Source: Arthrobacter sp. CAU 1506 (lineage in GTDB: Bacteria > Actinomycetota > Actinomycetes > Actinomycetales > Micrococcaceae). From it: a stretch of DNA of 64,000 nt. Position numbers and translations under genes: made by a program. Shown piece after piece: positions 17,832 through 26,259 of this stretch. The stretch spans positions 1 to 64,000 of the forward strand of contig NZ_SUKC01000019.1 in the NCBI RefSeq assembly GCF_005047635.1, given 5' to 3'. Positions within the stretch are counted from its first letter, which is position 1, and each line of letters begins with the position of its first letter. Below the pieces are notes generated by a model. The model was not told where the DNA came from. It did not search any database and worked only from the letters and a program-made list of their open reading frames with translations.

Positions 17832-18688
17832 CGCGCATCCCATCGTTCGCGCACGGCTTCGCCGAGCAGGTTCAAGCAGATGACAGTGGTGAGAAGGAAG
17901 GCACCAGGAATGAGTACGATCCATGGTGCTGTAGCCAGATACTGCTGGCCTAGCGCCATCATGCTGCCCCAACTGGGGGCCGGGGGCGGCGCACCGAGAC
18001 CTAGGTAGCTGAGGCTTGCCTGGACGATGATCGCGACACCCACCTGAAGGATCGCGAAGGTGAGCATCGGCGAAGCGATGTTCGGCACGACGTGACGGAA
18101 CAGGATGAAGAGGTCGCTGCTGCCGTTAAGCCGCGCCGCTGCGATGTAGTCCTCGTGGCGCACGTTTAAGGTCGCGGCTCGGGCCATACGAGCACTGGCA
18201 GGAGCCAGGAAGAACGTCACCGCCAGGATCTCATTGAAGCGGCTTGGACCGAGGAAAGCAGCGACAGTCAGGGCCAGCACTAGCGCCGGGATGCTGAGGA
18301 AGACATCGAGCACCCGCATGGTGATGGCATCGAACGCGCCGTGGAAGAAACCCGCCGCGGCACCGAAGAGGCCTCCGACGATGAGGCCCAGAACGGTTGC
18401 GCCTATTCCGACGATAAAGGAGGCCTGGCCGCCGACGAGCACCCGCGCGAGGATGTCCATGCCGAGAGCGTCGCTGCCGAGAGCGTGGCCCGGAGAGCCG
18501 GGTGGCTTTCGTGCCTCGGAGAGGGTGCCTTGCATGGGATCTGCCAACCATCCGGTGAGCGGCACGAGGAAGCAGAGCACGAGTAGCAGGAGAAGGATCG
18601 TCGCGGGCAGCGCGATCGTGATCGGCGCCCCCTGCCATTTTCTGCGGCGCAGCTTCTGGAGATGGATGCTAACTGTTGGAACGCTCAT
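17828..18688 (-). CDS. Peptide-type ABC importer permease (DppC-like)
   Basis: The product is 286 residues. ATG 18688 is taken as the start (MSVPTVSIHLQKLRRRKWQG, then a long hydrophobic helix); it overlaps the previous permease gene by 20 bases. After the first helix comes the typical N-terminal loop of DppC proteins (HALGSDALGMDILARVLVGG), then five more membrane segments. The EAA-loop (HVVPNIASPMLTFAILQVG, preceded by AAARLNGSSDLFILFRHV) docks the ATPase. It forms the membrane channel together with the DppB-like permease. Confidence 0.92.
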   Translation of the reverse strand: MSVPTVSIHLQKLRRRKWQGAPITIALPATILLLLLVLCFLVPLTGWLADPMQGTLSEARKPPGSPGHALGSDALGMDILARVLVGGQASFIVGIGATVLGLIVGGLFGAAAGFFHGAFDAITMRVLDVFLSIPALVLALTVAAFLGPSRFNEILAVTFFLAPASARMARAATLNVRHEDYIAAARLNGSSDLFILFRHVVPNIASPMLTFAILQVGVAIIVQASLSYLGLGAPPPAPSWGSMMALGQQYLATAPWIVLIPGAFLLTTVICLNLLGEAVRERWDAR

Positions 18689-19628
18689 GCCGCACTCTCG
18701 GGTCGAGGACACCATACAAGATGTCGATGAGTAGGTTCACTATGACGACGGTCGTAGCGATGATCACGACGACTCCGAGGACGACCGGCGCATCTCTGGA
18801 GCCGATGCTCTGCACGAGGTAGCGGCCCAGTCCAGGAATACCGAAGACGTTCTCGATGACGACCGAGCCGCCGACGAGGATCCCTACCGTGAGGCCGATA
18901 TTTGTGAGCAGCGGGAACAAGGAGTTCCGGAGTACATGGCGCAGCCGGATCGTCCGCTCGCTCACCCCTTTGGCCCGAGCCGTCACCACGTAATCGCTGC
19001 GGAGCATCTGCTCCATCATGTCGCCGCGCAGCAAGCGTGTATACATGGCTAAGGGGCCTGCAGCGAGTGCCAGCGTGGGCAGGATCGCGCGTCTCAGGTT
19101 GTCGATCGGGTCATCAGCGAAACTCGTCCAGCCGCTGCTCGGCAACAGGCTCCAGCTAACAGCGACGGCTAACACCAGCAGGAGTCCGAGAAGGAAGTTC
19201 GGGGTCGCGAGCAGGACGAACATCGAGGTCGAGATCGTACGGTCGATCACCCCGCGCGGCTTACTAAGCGACACGACCGACAGCAGCACCGAACCGAAAA
19301 TCGCGACCACGAGCGCCATGAACGTCAGCTGGGCAGTGGCAGGGATCCGCTGCAGGATTGCCTCGCTTACCGGCTGGCCGCTAGTGAAGGACTTGCCGAG
19401 ATCCCCAGTGAGAGCTCCCCCCATCCACTCGAAGTAGCGCACGATCACGGGACGGTCCAGCCCGAGCTGGGCGCTGAGCTCGGAGACCGCCTCTTCAGTA
19501 GCTTGGTCGCCGAGCATTACTGCCGCCACGCTCCCCGGGAGCGCGTTGACCAGAAAGTAGACCAGGAGGGTCACTCCGAACAGTACGAGCACACCGCTCG
19601 CCAGTCGGGCGAGGATCATTCTCCGCAT
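18669..19628 (-). CDS. Peptide-type ABC importer permease (DppB-like)
   Basis: This is a 319-residue permease with six predicted membrane segments. The start MRRMILARLASGVLVLFGVT is typical of DppB proteins, followed by QLGLDRPVIVRYFEWMGGAL and GDLGKSFTSGQPV, a conserved periplasmic loop of this family. The EAA motif lies in RAKGVSERTIRLRHVLRNSLFP. A second in-frame ATG three codons later is also possible. It lies 48 bases after the binding-protein gene and overlaps the next permease by 20 bases, so the series is one operon. Confidence 0.92.
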   Translation of the reverse strand: MRRMILARLASGVLVLFGVTLLVYFLVNALPGSVAAVMLGDQATEEAVSELSAQLGLDRPVIVRYFEWMGGALTGDLGKSFTSGQPVSEAILQRIPATAQLTFMALVVAIFGSVLLSVVSLSKPRGVIDRTISTSMFVLLATPNFLLGLLLVLAVAVSWSLLPSSGWTSFADDPIDNLRRAILPTLALAAGPLAMYTRLLRGDMMEQMLRSDYVVTARAKGVSERTIRLRHVLRNSLFPLLTNIGLTVGILVGGSVVIENVFGIPGLGRYLVQSIGSRDAPVVLGVVVIIATTVVIVNLLIDILYGVLDPRVRHERSNS

Positions 19629-19675
19629 CTACACCACCTCGCCTTCACGACATTCCCGGGAAAGCTGACGGTCAT

Positions 19676-21247
19676 TCATTTCTTGAACGCCACTTCGCCC
19701 ATGTAAGGGGCATCCGCCGGAGGCATAGAGAAGCCGACGAGATCGCTGGAGAGGATCTTGTACAGAGGTACCTCCGCCAGATAGGCCGTGGGCGAGAGCT
19801 TGGCCACACGTTCGGCAGCCTTGGCATAAATCGCGGCGCGGGCGTCGTTACCCGGCGTAGTGCGGGCCTCCATGAGCAACGAGTGGAGCTCGGCGTCGTC
19901 GATGCCGCTGGGGTTCGCCCCGCTCGGATCGAACCAGGGGCGGAAGAGCACGTCGGGATCGGCGGATCCCATTACCGCGAATTGGACTAGCTCGAACTTA
20001 CCCCCGAATGTATCGGAAATGCGTGTGGCCTGGTCTGGCGTCGAGACTTCCATCTTGATGCCCGCTCGGGCCAGCTGCGACTGGATCGCTGCCCCGAGCT
20101 CCGCGCCCTCGCTCGTGTTGGCGAAGAGGCCGGTGAAGGAGAGGCCGCCGATCTCGTCGACGAGCTTTTTGGCTGCCTCGACATCTGGCTTCGGGTACGA
20201 CTCGACCCATCCGGGGAAGGCCCAGCTGCCGGAGCCGATCGGTGAGGATGCCGGAGCGCCGATACCGTAAAAGAGGTTGTCGATCAGATCCTGCTGGTCG
20301 ATTGCCAAGGTAATCGCCTGCCGGGCGCGAATATCGTCGAACGGTGCTTTCTTCGTGTTCATGTAGAGTTGGCTGACCGTTACCGGGGGCTGGAAGACAC
20401 CGGTGAAGTCGCTGTCGCCGGCGATGGCGTCAACCTGCATAGGACCCGCGTTGTCGAGCATCTGTGCCTCGCCCGAGCGGAGCGCCTGCAGCCCGGAAGC
20501 GGCAGAGTCCATCTGCTTGAACGTGATCTCGTCGAGCTTCGGCTGACCATCCACCCAGTAGTCCTCGTTTTTGGTCGCGTGGGCCGACTGACCGACGATG
20601 TGTGCCGTATCGTCGAACACGAATGGGCCTGTGCCAACCGGGTGAAGCCCGTAGTCCTCGCCGTACTTCTCGATGGCTGATGGCGAGGCCATGAGCCCAA
20701 CGACCGATGAGGCAAGAGCAGAGGTTAGCGATTCCACCGGATCATCGAGAAGGATCTTAACCGTCAAGTCGTCAACCACCTCGGTCGACATGGCCCCCCG
20801 GGGCAGGTTCCCGCCCTCGCCCGAACGTTTCTCTGTATCGGTCTGCCGGTCGAGGTTAATCTTCACCGCTTCGGCGTTGAAATCGGTGCCGTCGTGGAAC
20901 TTGACTCCATCCTGCAGTTCGAAGGTCCACTCGAGGCCGTCATCACTGCTGCTCGCCTCCTTGACTAGCCATGGAACGACCTCTCCCTTCTCATCGAGTT
21001 TGAAGAGCGGATCGTAGATTGAGAACAACATCACGCGGTAAGTCGAGACAGCCGAGGCTGCGGGGTCCAGCCCCTCCCACCCGCGGGCACTAGTGACAAC
21101 AGTCAGGTGCCCTCCATCAGCTGCGACAGCACCGTCGCCACCTGCACTGGACGATGGAGAACCGGAGCACGCGGACAGCACGAGAGCGGACGCCGCTAAT
21201 GCGGCGAGCCCGGCTGTGCGCACAACCCTCATCTTCGATTTCGTCAT
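19676..21247 (-). CDS. ABC importer substrate-binding lipoprotein (family 5, peptide/nickel type)
   Basis: The product is 523 residues. The N-terminus MTKSKMRVVRTAGLAALAAS followed by VLSACSG is a lipoprotein signal peptide with the modified Cys in LSAC. The mature protein has the family-5 layout: GWEGLDPAASAVSTYRVM, then LVKEASSSDDGLEWTFELQDGVKFHDGTDFNAEAVK around residue 110, the signature of DppA/OppA proteins. A poly-Ser/Gly linker follows the lipid anchor. It is first in the operon, as usual, and faces a divergent EthD-domain gene across a 340-base intergenic region with operator-like repeats. Ligand unknown; downstream genes suggest an amide or N-heterocyclic compound rather than a simple peptide. 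Confidence 0.92.
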   Translation of the reverse strand: MTKSKMRVVRTAGLAALAASALVLSACSGSPSSSAGGDGAVAADGGHLTVVTSARGWEGLDPAASAVSTYRVMLFSIYDPLFKLDEKGEVVPWLVKEASSSDDGLEWTFELQDGVKFHDGTDFNAEAVKINLDRQTDTEKRSGEGGNLPRGAMSTEVVDDLTVKILLDDPVESLTSALASSVVGLMASPSAIEKYGEDYGLHPVGTGPFVFDDTAHIVGQSAHATKNEDYWVDGQPKLDEITFKQMDSAASGLQALRSGEAQMLDNAGPMQVDAIAGDSDFTGVFQPPVTVSQLYMNTKKAPFDDIRARQAITLAIDQQDLIDNLFYGIGAPASSPIGSGSWAFPGWVESYPKPDVEAAKKLVDEIGGLSFTGLFANTSEGAELGAAIQSQLARAGIKMEVSTPDQATRISDTFGGKFELVQFAVMGSADPDVLFRPWFDPSGANPSGIDDAELHSLLMEARTTPGNDARAAIYAKAAERVAKLSPTAYLAEVPLYKILSSDLVGFSMPPADAPYMGEVAFKK

Positions 21248-21451
21248 AACGTAGTTCCTCTCGGAGAAGCCGGCGTTGTGCCGGGCGAGGTTCGAACGCC
21301 GCGGATCGACCAGGGGGTGCGACCCGACGCGCAGGGGCGGAGACCGGCATCCATAGAAAGATCACAAACGCCGGTGAACGGAAAATGCGTGCTGCTGAAC
21401 AGTTGAATCTGGGTGGTCGCCTCGTTGTGATCCACCACTAAGTCTCTCGTG

Positions 21452-21526
21452 TTTGGTATATCAAAACTGGTTATTTTGATGATGTCAAGGCAAAATGTTT
21501 GATTTTTTGGAATTCTTGTATTCCAA
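21452..21526. promoter_or_regulatory. Operator-like repeats in the divergent intergenic region
   Basis: Two candidate sites are visible: TTTGGTATATCAAA at about 21452-21465, a near-palindrome, and TTGGAAT (21507-21513) with its perfect inverse ATTCCAA (21520-21526), spaced six bases. The region is A/T-rich, as expected for promoters of the ABC operon (minus) and the EthD gene (plus). TTTGGTAT also occurs in front of the amidohydrolase gene at 13178, so one regulator, most likely the GntR protein encoded in the operon, may act on both. This is inference from sequence symmetry. Confidence 0.5.
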
Positions 21527-21590
21527 TTGGTCTGACAACTGAAACCACTCGATGATCACAACAGTGGTCCTCTACTCGTCGGAGACTCCC

Positions 21591-22259
21591 TTGATAGCAA
21601 CAAAATGGATGGTGGTGCTGCGTTCGTCCGCCACCACCGATCGCGCAGATCTAATCGATCTCGCACTTTCGCTACTTGACGTCGATGAGATCACTCGACT
21701 CGTCCTTGACGAGCGCGTCGGCTACCCACAACTGGAGGTTGCCGACTCGCCCGATATCACCGGTCTGATTCACGCCTACGTCCCCGAGGGGACAGGTATG
21801 CCGGCGGAAGTGCTCGATCAGCTGACCGCTGGGGGAGCCGATGCCTATCTCATGACCGAATCGATCACGAATTTTGCCGGCGAGGCCCACACGGGGGGAG
21901 AGGGTGAGAACGACGGGCTCTGGCGCTTAGGCTTCCTTCGCCGCCGGCAGGATGTGTCCCGCGAGAGGTTTATCGAAGTCTGGCGCAAAGAGCACTCTCA
22001 GATGGTCGGGGTCCACCACCCCGGCACCTATCAGCTGCGCCAAGCCGCGGTGAGCGAGGACCTCACGCCCGATGCCGTGCAGTTTGATGGCATTTTCCAA
22101 GCCTACTATCCTACGCTGCTCGACTTTCGTAACCGCCGCTTCGCGAGCGACGCCAGTATCCCGCTGGTCATGGCAGACCTTGATAGATTCGTCGACCAGT
22201 CGCTAACCGAACTGCTCTTCTGTCATCGCACGACCCTGCGCGGAGCAACTCCCGCCTGA
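21591..22259 (+). CDS. EthD-domain protein
   Basis: The product is about 222 residues. The frame opens at ATG 21552 without a ribosome-binding site; TTG 21591 has GGAG seven bases upstream and gives MIATKWMVVLRSS, so it is preferred, with ATG 21609 as a further option. The second half is an EthD/dimeric alpha-beta-barrel domain: GFLRRRQDVSRERFIEVWRK, EHSQMVGVHHPGTYQLRQ, then QFDGIFQAYYPTLLDF. The first half may be a second, diverged copy of the same fold (MVVLRSS...LLDVDEITRLVL). EthD-like proteins accompany oxidative catabolic operons, and their chemical role is not settled. It is transcribed away from the ABC operon across shared operator-like repeats. Confidence 0.75.
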   Translation: MIATKWMVVLRSSATTDRADLIDLALSLLDVDEITRLVLDERVGYPQLEVADSPDITGLIHAYVPEGTGMPAEVLDQLTAGGADAYLMTESITNFAGEAHTGGEGENDGLWRLGFLRRRQDVSRERFIEVWRKEHSQMVGVHHPGTYQLRQAAVSEDLTPDAVQFDGIFQAYYPTLLDFRNRRFASDASIPLVMADLDRFVDQSLTELLFCHRTTLRGATPA

Positions 22260-22574
22260 AATGGGCGTCCCCCGGCTGAGGGTGTTGGGAACTGCGTCAA
22301 TTGCAATTGAAATAGAACATGTGCCGAGGGTACTGGAGAGGAGCAAGCGCTCGGCATGAAACCGGCCAGCTGCTCACGTAAGTTCAACTTATCCAGGCCA
22401 TGGAACCATGTTTTTTCCGGTGCTCACAGACAAGTAGGGCCCGAACACAGGTCTGACGTTTAGCACCTAACCCGCGTCAAGAATCTTGCGGTGAACTCCG
22501 ATGGCATACGCGAATCGGGGCTGGGAACAGTGTCGCGTGGCCTGATCAACCGAAATTAGGAAAGCCCCTGTTCT
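22260..22574. other. Gene-free spacer before the recombinase element
   Basis: About 315 bases without a coding frame. No clear terminator follows the EthD gene. Confidence 0.45.
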
Positions 22575-22649
22575 TCGATTGATTCAACTGGCATGCGCGG
22601 GTATTCATGAGCCGGGAGTAGGCGATTTCCGTCGTTGCCGTAAGCCCTC

Positions 22650-24166
22650 TTAGCTGGTTGCGCTTTCGAAAGTTCGGCCTGTGGCGGCACGTGGCGTGTT
22701 TCGCCGGGAGGTTCTTGCTGCTGCGATGTATTGGGCGTAAGCGGCGGCCGAGTCAGTGGCGTGGCGCTCGATCGTAGCCGGGGAGTAGCCGAGCGCATCG
22801 GCAATGATGGCCACGGGCGCGAGTTTGGTAAGTTCGTGGAGAGTTCCGAGCCGTGCCGCCCGGGTGCTGAATATTCTGCGCAATCGCACTGTCAGGTGAC
22901 CTGGGTTGATGTGTCGTCCTGGCGATGTTCCGCGGAATACCCAGTTGGTGCTCGGGTGTGAGGCGGTGAGGTCGTGGCCGGGATTCTCGGCGAGTTCCCG
23001 CCACGGCAGGTCCAGCGGATCCGGCAATGCGATCTGGATTGTCCCGAACCGGACGGTGACCAGGTCTTCGGTGATGGTCACGTCGTGCCAGGTTAGCCGA
23101 GCGATGTTTTCAGCTTGCTGTCCGAAGACGAGGATGAGGATCGCGGCGGCCCTGTCCCGTGCGTCGAGTCCGTCCAGTTGAAGCACCTTGTTCAGCGCTT
23201 CGTCCTGTCCTGTCTTGTCTTGTCGAGTTTGGGACTGGTTCCGCGGCGGTGCGGGAGGATGGCGAGACCTGCCGGAGCGGCCTTGATTTTGATGGCCCAT
23301 TTGAGGAAGCGCTCGGCGATGCGCCGCGTCGTTGGCCCTTCTGCTTGCCAGACATCCAGGTGGGATTGTTGCAGTTCGGGCAGTTTGATGCCCTGGCCGG
23401 TGAGCCAGTTGAGCAGGTCGATGGCCACGGTGACCTCCTGTTTGGCACGCAGGAAGGTTCCGCGGCTGACTTCATCCATGTGGTTCATCCGTCGTTGGTG
23501 GTGCCAGCGGATGTAGCGGCGGATCACTTCACGGTTCTGCAGGTCACTCACGCGTTCGAGGGCTTGTGCGGCCCAACTGTCGTAGCGCATCCGGAGCTCG
23601 TCCCGTCGGGGGAGCACCCCGTGCTCGATGAGGAGTCCTCGGACGTATTCGCGGGTGCGTGACTCGGGCAGTCCGTCGAAAGTTTCGTGCGTGATCGCGG
23701 GTGCGGTCGCGAGGCTTCGAAGGAACGCTGTGACGTGCTTTTGCCGGATCCAGGTCAGGCCGCTGTTGGCCCGTTTCATCGACTTCAACGCCGCCGCCAG
23801 AGGGATCAAATCGTTGGAGACGGATCCCGTGGCCGGGTCGGTCAGCAGGTTATCCACGGCATGGCCGAGGACGCAGGTCCAGCAGCGGCCGCCGCTGTGA
23901 AGTTCGTCCTCGGCTCCGCAGGACCGGCAGTCGACGTTGAGGCGGATGCCCGAGCATCGACGGCACGCGGGTTGGGCGTCGATGAGGCCGGGCAGGACGC
24001 CTTCGTGTCCGCAGGCGCAGACGCCGCGGGTGCGTTTGGCTTGCTGGTAGCAGTAGCCGCAGACTCCGCCGTCGGGCCACCGTGCAACGGTTTGGTGGTG
24101 CTGGCCGCAACGATTACAGGGGACCGGCCAGCGGATCGGGTCCTCCGGCTTGCGGGGCCTACTCAC
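22650..24166 (-). pseudogene. Third recombinase of the trio (TnpB-like), frameshifted by a 5-bp repeat unit
   Basis: From ATG 24166 the first frame encodes 324 residues with paired Cys motifs (CNRCGQH, CGYCYQQ, CACGHEG, CRRCSG, CRSCG, CWTC), probably two or three zinc ribbons, then a helical SAM-like domain (RQKHVTAFLRSLATAP...). It stops at 23192. The homologous C-terminal catalytic-like domain (LDARDRAAAILILVFGQQAENIARLTWHDV, then ADALGYSPATIERHA) continues in the next frame to 22650. Removing one TCTTG/TCCTG unit at 23203-23222 joins them into 503 codons. The domain lacks the Arg, His-x-x-Arg and Tyr of active recombinases, so even the intact protein may be an accessory. The start overlaps the HTH gene by 8 bases. 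Confidence 0.75.
23203..23222. repeat. Four-unit 5-bp tandem repeat at the recombinase frameshift
   Basis: TCCTG-TCCTG-TCTTG-TCTTG on the plus strand, read as AAGAC/AGGAC units in the gene. Five is not a multiple of three, so gain or loss of one unit switches the downstream frame; three units would restore a 503-codon gene. Confidence 0.85.
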
Positions 24167-24512
24167 CGTCTTCGGGGGTGACGAGGCGGATGCGTTTGGC
24201 GATCGGGTTACCGGGTTGGATGCCCAGGTCTTCGCTGCGCTGCGGTGCGTCGGCTGTCGCGGCGGCGCGCAGCTCGACGAAGGGTTCGAACAGGTCGTTG
24301 GGGGTGCAGTCCAGGATGTCGCAAAGGGCCGCGAACGTCCTGGCCGGAATGCGTTCCGGCGTGGCCGTGACCAGCCGGTAAACCTGGCTCTCGGACAGGT
24401 TGATGCCGCGGGATTTCAGCAGCGGCATCAGTTCGGTGGTCTTCCAGAGGTTTCGCTTGGCCATGAGGGCACGCAAATTCCAGCGGTAGCCGATCCGGCG
24501 CTGTTCAGGCAT
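24159..24512 (-). CDS. Small XRE/HTH protein of the recombinase trio
   Basis: The product is 117 residues, beginning MPEQRRIGYRWNLRALMAKR. Residues about 12-75 form an XRE-type helix-turn-helix: NLWKTTELMPLLKSRGINLS, SQVYRLVTATPERIPARTF and ALCDILDCTPNDLFEPF are typical of Cro/C1-like repressors with the recognition helix at SESQVYRLV. The C-terminal third is polar. It overlaps the upstream recombinase by 8 bases and the third gene by 8 bases, so the three are translated together. In Tn554 the small third protein (TnpC) directs orientation of insertion; here the HTH suggests a DNA-binding accessory or autoregulator. The exact role is not known. Confidence 0.8.
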   Translation of the reverse strand: MPEQRRIGYRWNLRALMAKRNLWKTTELMPLLKSRGINLSESQVYRLVTATPERIPARTFAALCDILDCTPNDLFEPFVELRAAATADAPQRSEDLGIQPGNPIAKRIRLVTPEDGE

Positions 24513-25626
24513 CTGGGTCCTCCAAGGTGGTGATGCGGCGTGCGATCATCTGTTGCACGGTTTTCTGCTTGAAGTCCGACGATACCGACGTGTAGAGGCC
24601 GGTGGTCGAGGCGTACGAGTGGCCGACCTGCGTCTGCACGAATGCCGGGTCGTAGCCGGCTTCGATCAGGTGGGTCACGTAGGAGTGTCTGAGGCAGTGC
24701 AGCCCCAGTTCCTTGGGCAATCCAACGGCGTCGCGTGCTGCTGCGAAGGCATCGCCGAAGCTGCCAAGTGACATCCGGGCGCCCCGTTCGCTTGGCCAGA
24801 GCGCCGATGACCGGTCAGCTGTTGGGAACCGCGCCCGCATCCCGCCGGTCCAGGTACGCAGCTGATCCACGACCCAGTCGAACTCCGGCACGGTCAGAAC
24901 AGTCCGCCGCCTGGGTCCTGAACCTGCCGTGCCTTTGGCAAACCGCACCTGGACGGCACCAAAGCGGCCATAGTCAGTGACGTGGGGATTGGGGCCGAAG
25001 TCCTCCAGATCCAGCATCGTCATCTCCCGCCGGCGAAGACCATAGGCATAACAGACTTTGAACGCCACCGAATCACGGAACAGCGGCAGCCAGCGCTTAC
25101 TGCCGGCCGCGTACTCACGGTCGACGAGATCGTCGATGTGATCGAAAAGCCGTTGCAGCTCAACCTTGGTGAATGCCCGCCGCTGCGCCGGCACGGCGTC
25201 ATCGGTCGTGTGCCTGGGCGTGTTCCATTCAAAGCAGATCTGGCTCGGGATATCGCCAAAAGTGCGTTCGCAGAACTCGCCCCACCCATAGCCAGGATGC
25301 GTCAGGTAGGAGCAGAACATCGCCACGGCATTGCTGTACGAGCGCAGCGTCTTGAGGCTGATCGGCTTCTCACCGGAACGCAGTCCGGCCAGGAACTCAT
25401 CTATGTCCACCGGACGCCATTGCCACGGAAACTCACCGGTGAATTCCTGGAACCGCGCCAGCAGCTGGCAGCGCTGCTTGATGGTCTGCGTCGTGAGCCC
25501 ACGGGCCAGCATCTGCGCCCGCCAGCCATCCAGCATGGCCGTGAAAACACGCTCGTCGGCCCTGAAAAGCCCGACAGTCGGATCCACCAGCATCCGCGGG
25601 ACGAAACCCGGAACGGCACCACTCAC
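24505..25626 (-). CDS. Tyrosine recombinase/integrase, first gene of the trio
   Basis: The product is 373 residues, from GTG 25626 with AGGGG six bases upstream. A SAM-like DNA-binding N-domain covers residues about 25-125 (MLARGLTTQTIKQRCQLLAR...). The catalytic domain has the first Arg in AYGLRRREMTMLD, His-x-x-Arg in LHCLRHSYVTHL, a conserved GHSYASTT and the nucleophile Tyr in TGLYTSVS. All core residues are present, so it should be active. It is the site-specific integrase of the element, cutting and joining DNA through a phosphotyrosine intermediate. The deleted copy at 9.4-9.95 kb keeps only the element ends and could be acted on by this protein in trans. Confidence 0.92.
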   Translation of the reverse strand: MSGAVPGFVPRMLVDPTVGLFRADERVFTAMLDGWRAQMLARGLTTQTIKQRCQLLARFQEFTGEFPWQWRPVDIDEFLAGLRSGEKPISLKTLRSYSNAVAMFCSYLTHPGYGWGEFCERTFGDIPSQICFEWNTPRHTTDDAVPAQRRAFTKVELQRLFDHIDDLVDREYAAGSKRWLPLFRDSVAFKVCYAYGLRRREMTMLDLEDFGPNPHVTDYGRFGAVQVRFAKGTAGSGPRRRTVLTVPEFDWVVDQLRTWTGGMRARFPTADRSSALWPSERGARMSLGSFGDAFAAARDAVGLPKELGLHCLRHSYVTHLIEAGYDPAFVQTQVGHSYASTTGLYTSVSSDFKQKTVQQMIARRITTLEDPDA

Positions 25627-25830
25627 TGCAACCCCTAAACCATGGAATCATGCATTAGATGCAGGAAACCTACAGCGGCAAGGGATCCAGGAGCAAATTC
25701 ACACCGAGCACCCCAATGCTGTCATTGCAGTAAAGACTCGTCTGATCTGCGAAAACACCGAAATAGCCGTGGAACGGAAGTTCTCGCAGCTACTTCTACT
25801 CCCGTACTTTAACCGCCGATAACCGTGAAT

Positions 25831-26259
25831 ATGTCGACCGGGGCCGTTGCTGAGCGGAGACTGACATCGGGGGGAGCGGAGCGTTGGAGGATCCTCAAAC
25901 GGGACAGTAATGAGCCCTGATGGAACGCGAATTCCATCGCCCACTTTCACGTACTTGCATAAGATCTCGCTCATCCATGACGCGGAGTGGGACCGGTCTA
26001 TGCGACAAACTTTCGCTAAAGGCAATGCTGCAGAATCTGACCATTCCGGGCGGACGCGTCGCGGCTGCGGTATTAACCGGCGAAACGGATACCGGAAAGC
26101 ACCGGCAGCCGCTATGATCGACGGGGTTTTGGGGGAGGCATCTTTTTTGCCGGCCTGCCCAGTGTTGCCAGGTCTCAGCTGATTAGGGCAGGGCAGGATC
26201 CTATGCTGCCCGCATTCGTAGGTTGCCGCTGGACATACGGGTGCGCTTGTGTCGCCGGG
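25831..26259. other. Gene-free spacer between element and acetyl-CoA synthetase gene
   Basis: About 430 bases without a convincing gene. A weak stem GGGCAG...CTGCCC near 26189-26210 may serve as terminator for the synthetase gene, but the stem is short and lacks a T-run. Confidence 0.4.

Larger units (their letters stand above)
22575..25830 (-). mobile_element. Tyrosine-recombinase trio element (Tn554/RIT-like), nearly complete
   Basis: Three overlapping minus-strand genes are enclosed: a 373-residue tyrosine recombinase, a 117-residue HTH protein and a third, larger recombinase-like protein with an N-terminal zinc-ribbon region. This arrangement recalls Tn554 (tnpA/tnpB/tnpC) and recombinase-in-trio elements. 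Both ends are shared with the deleted copy at 9448-9950, which shows the element's extent to within some tens of bases. CGGGAGTAG near 22612 and its inverse CTACTCCCG near 25797 may be terminal inverted repeats. The third gene is out of frame by one unit of a 5-bp repeat, so this copy may be transposition-defective. Confidence 0.7.
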
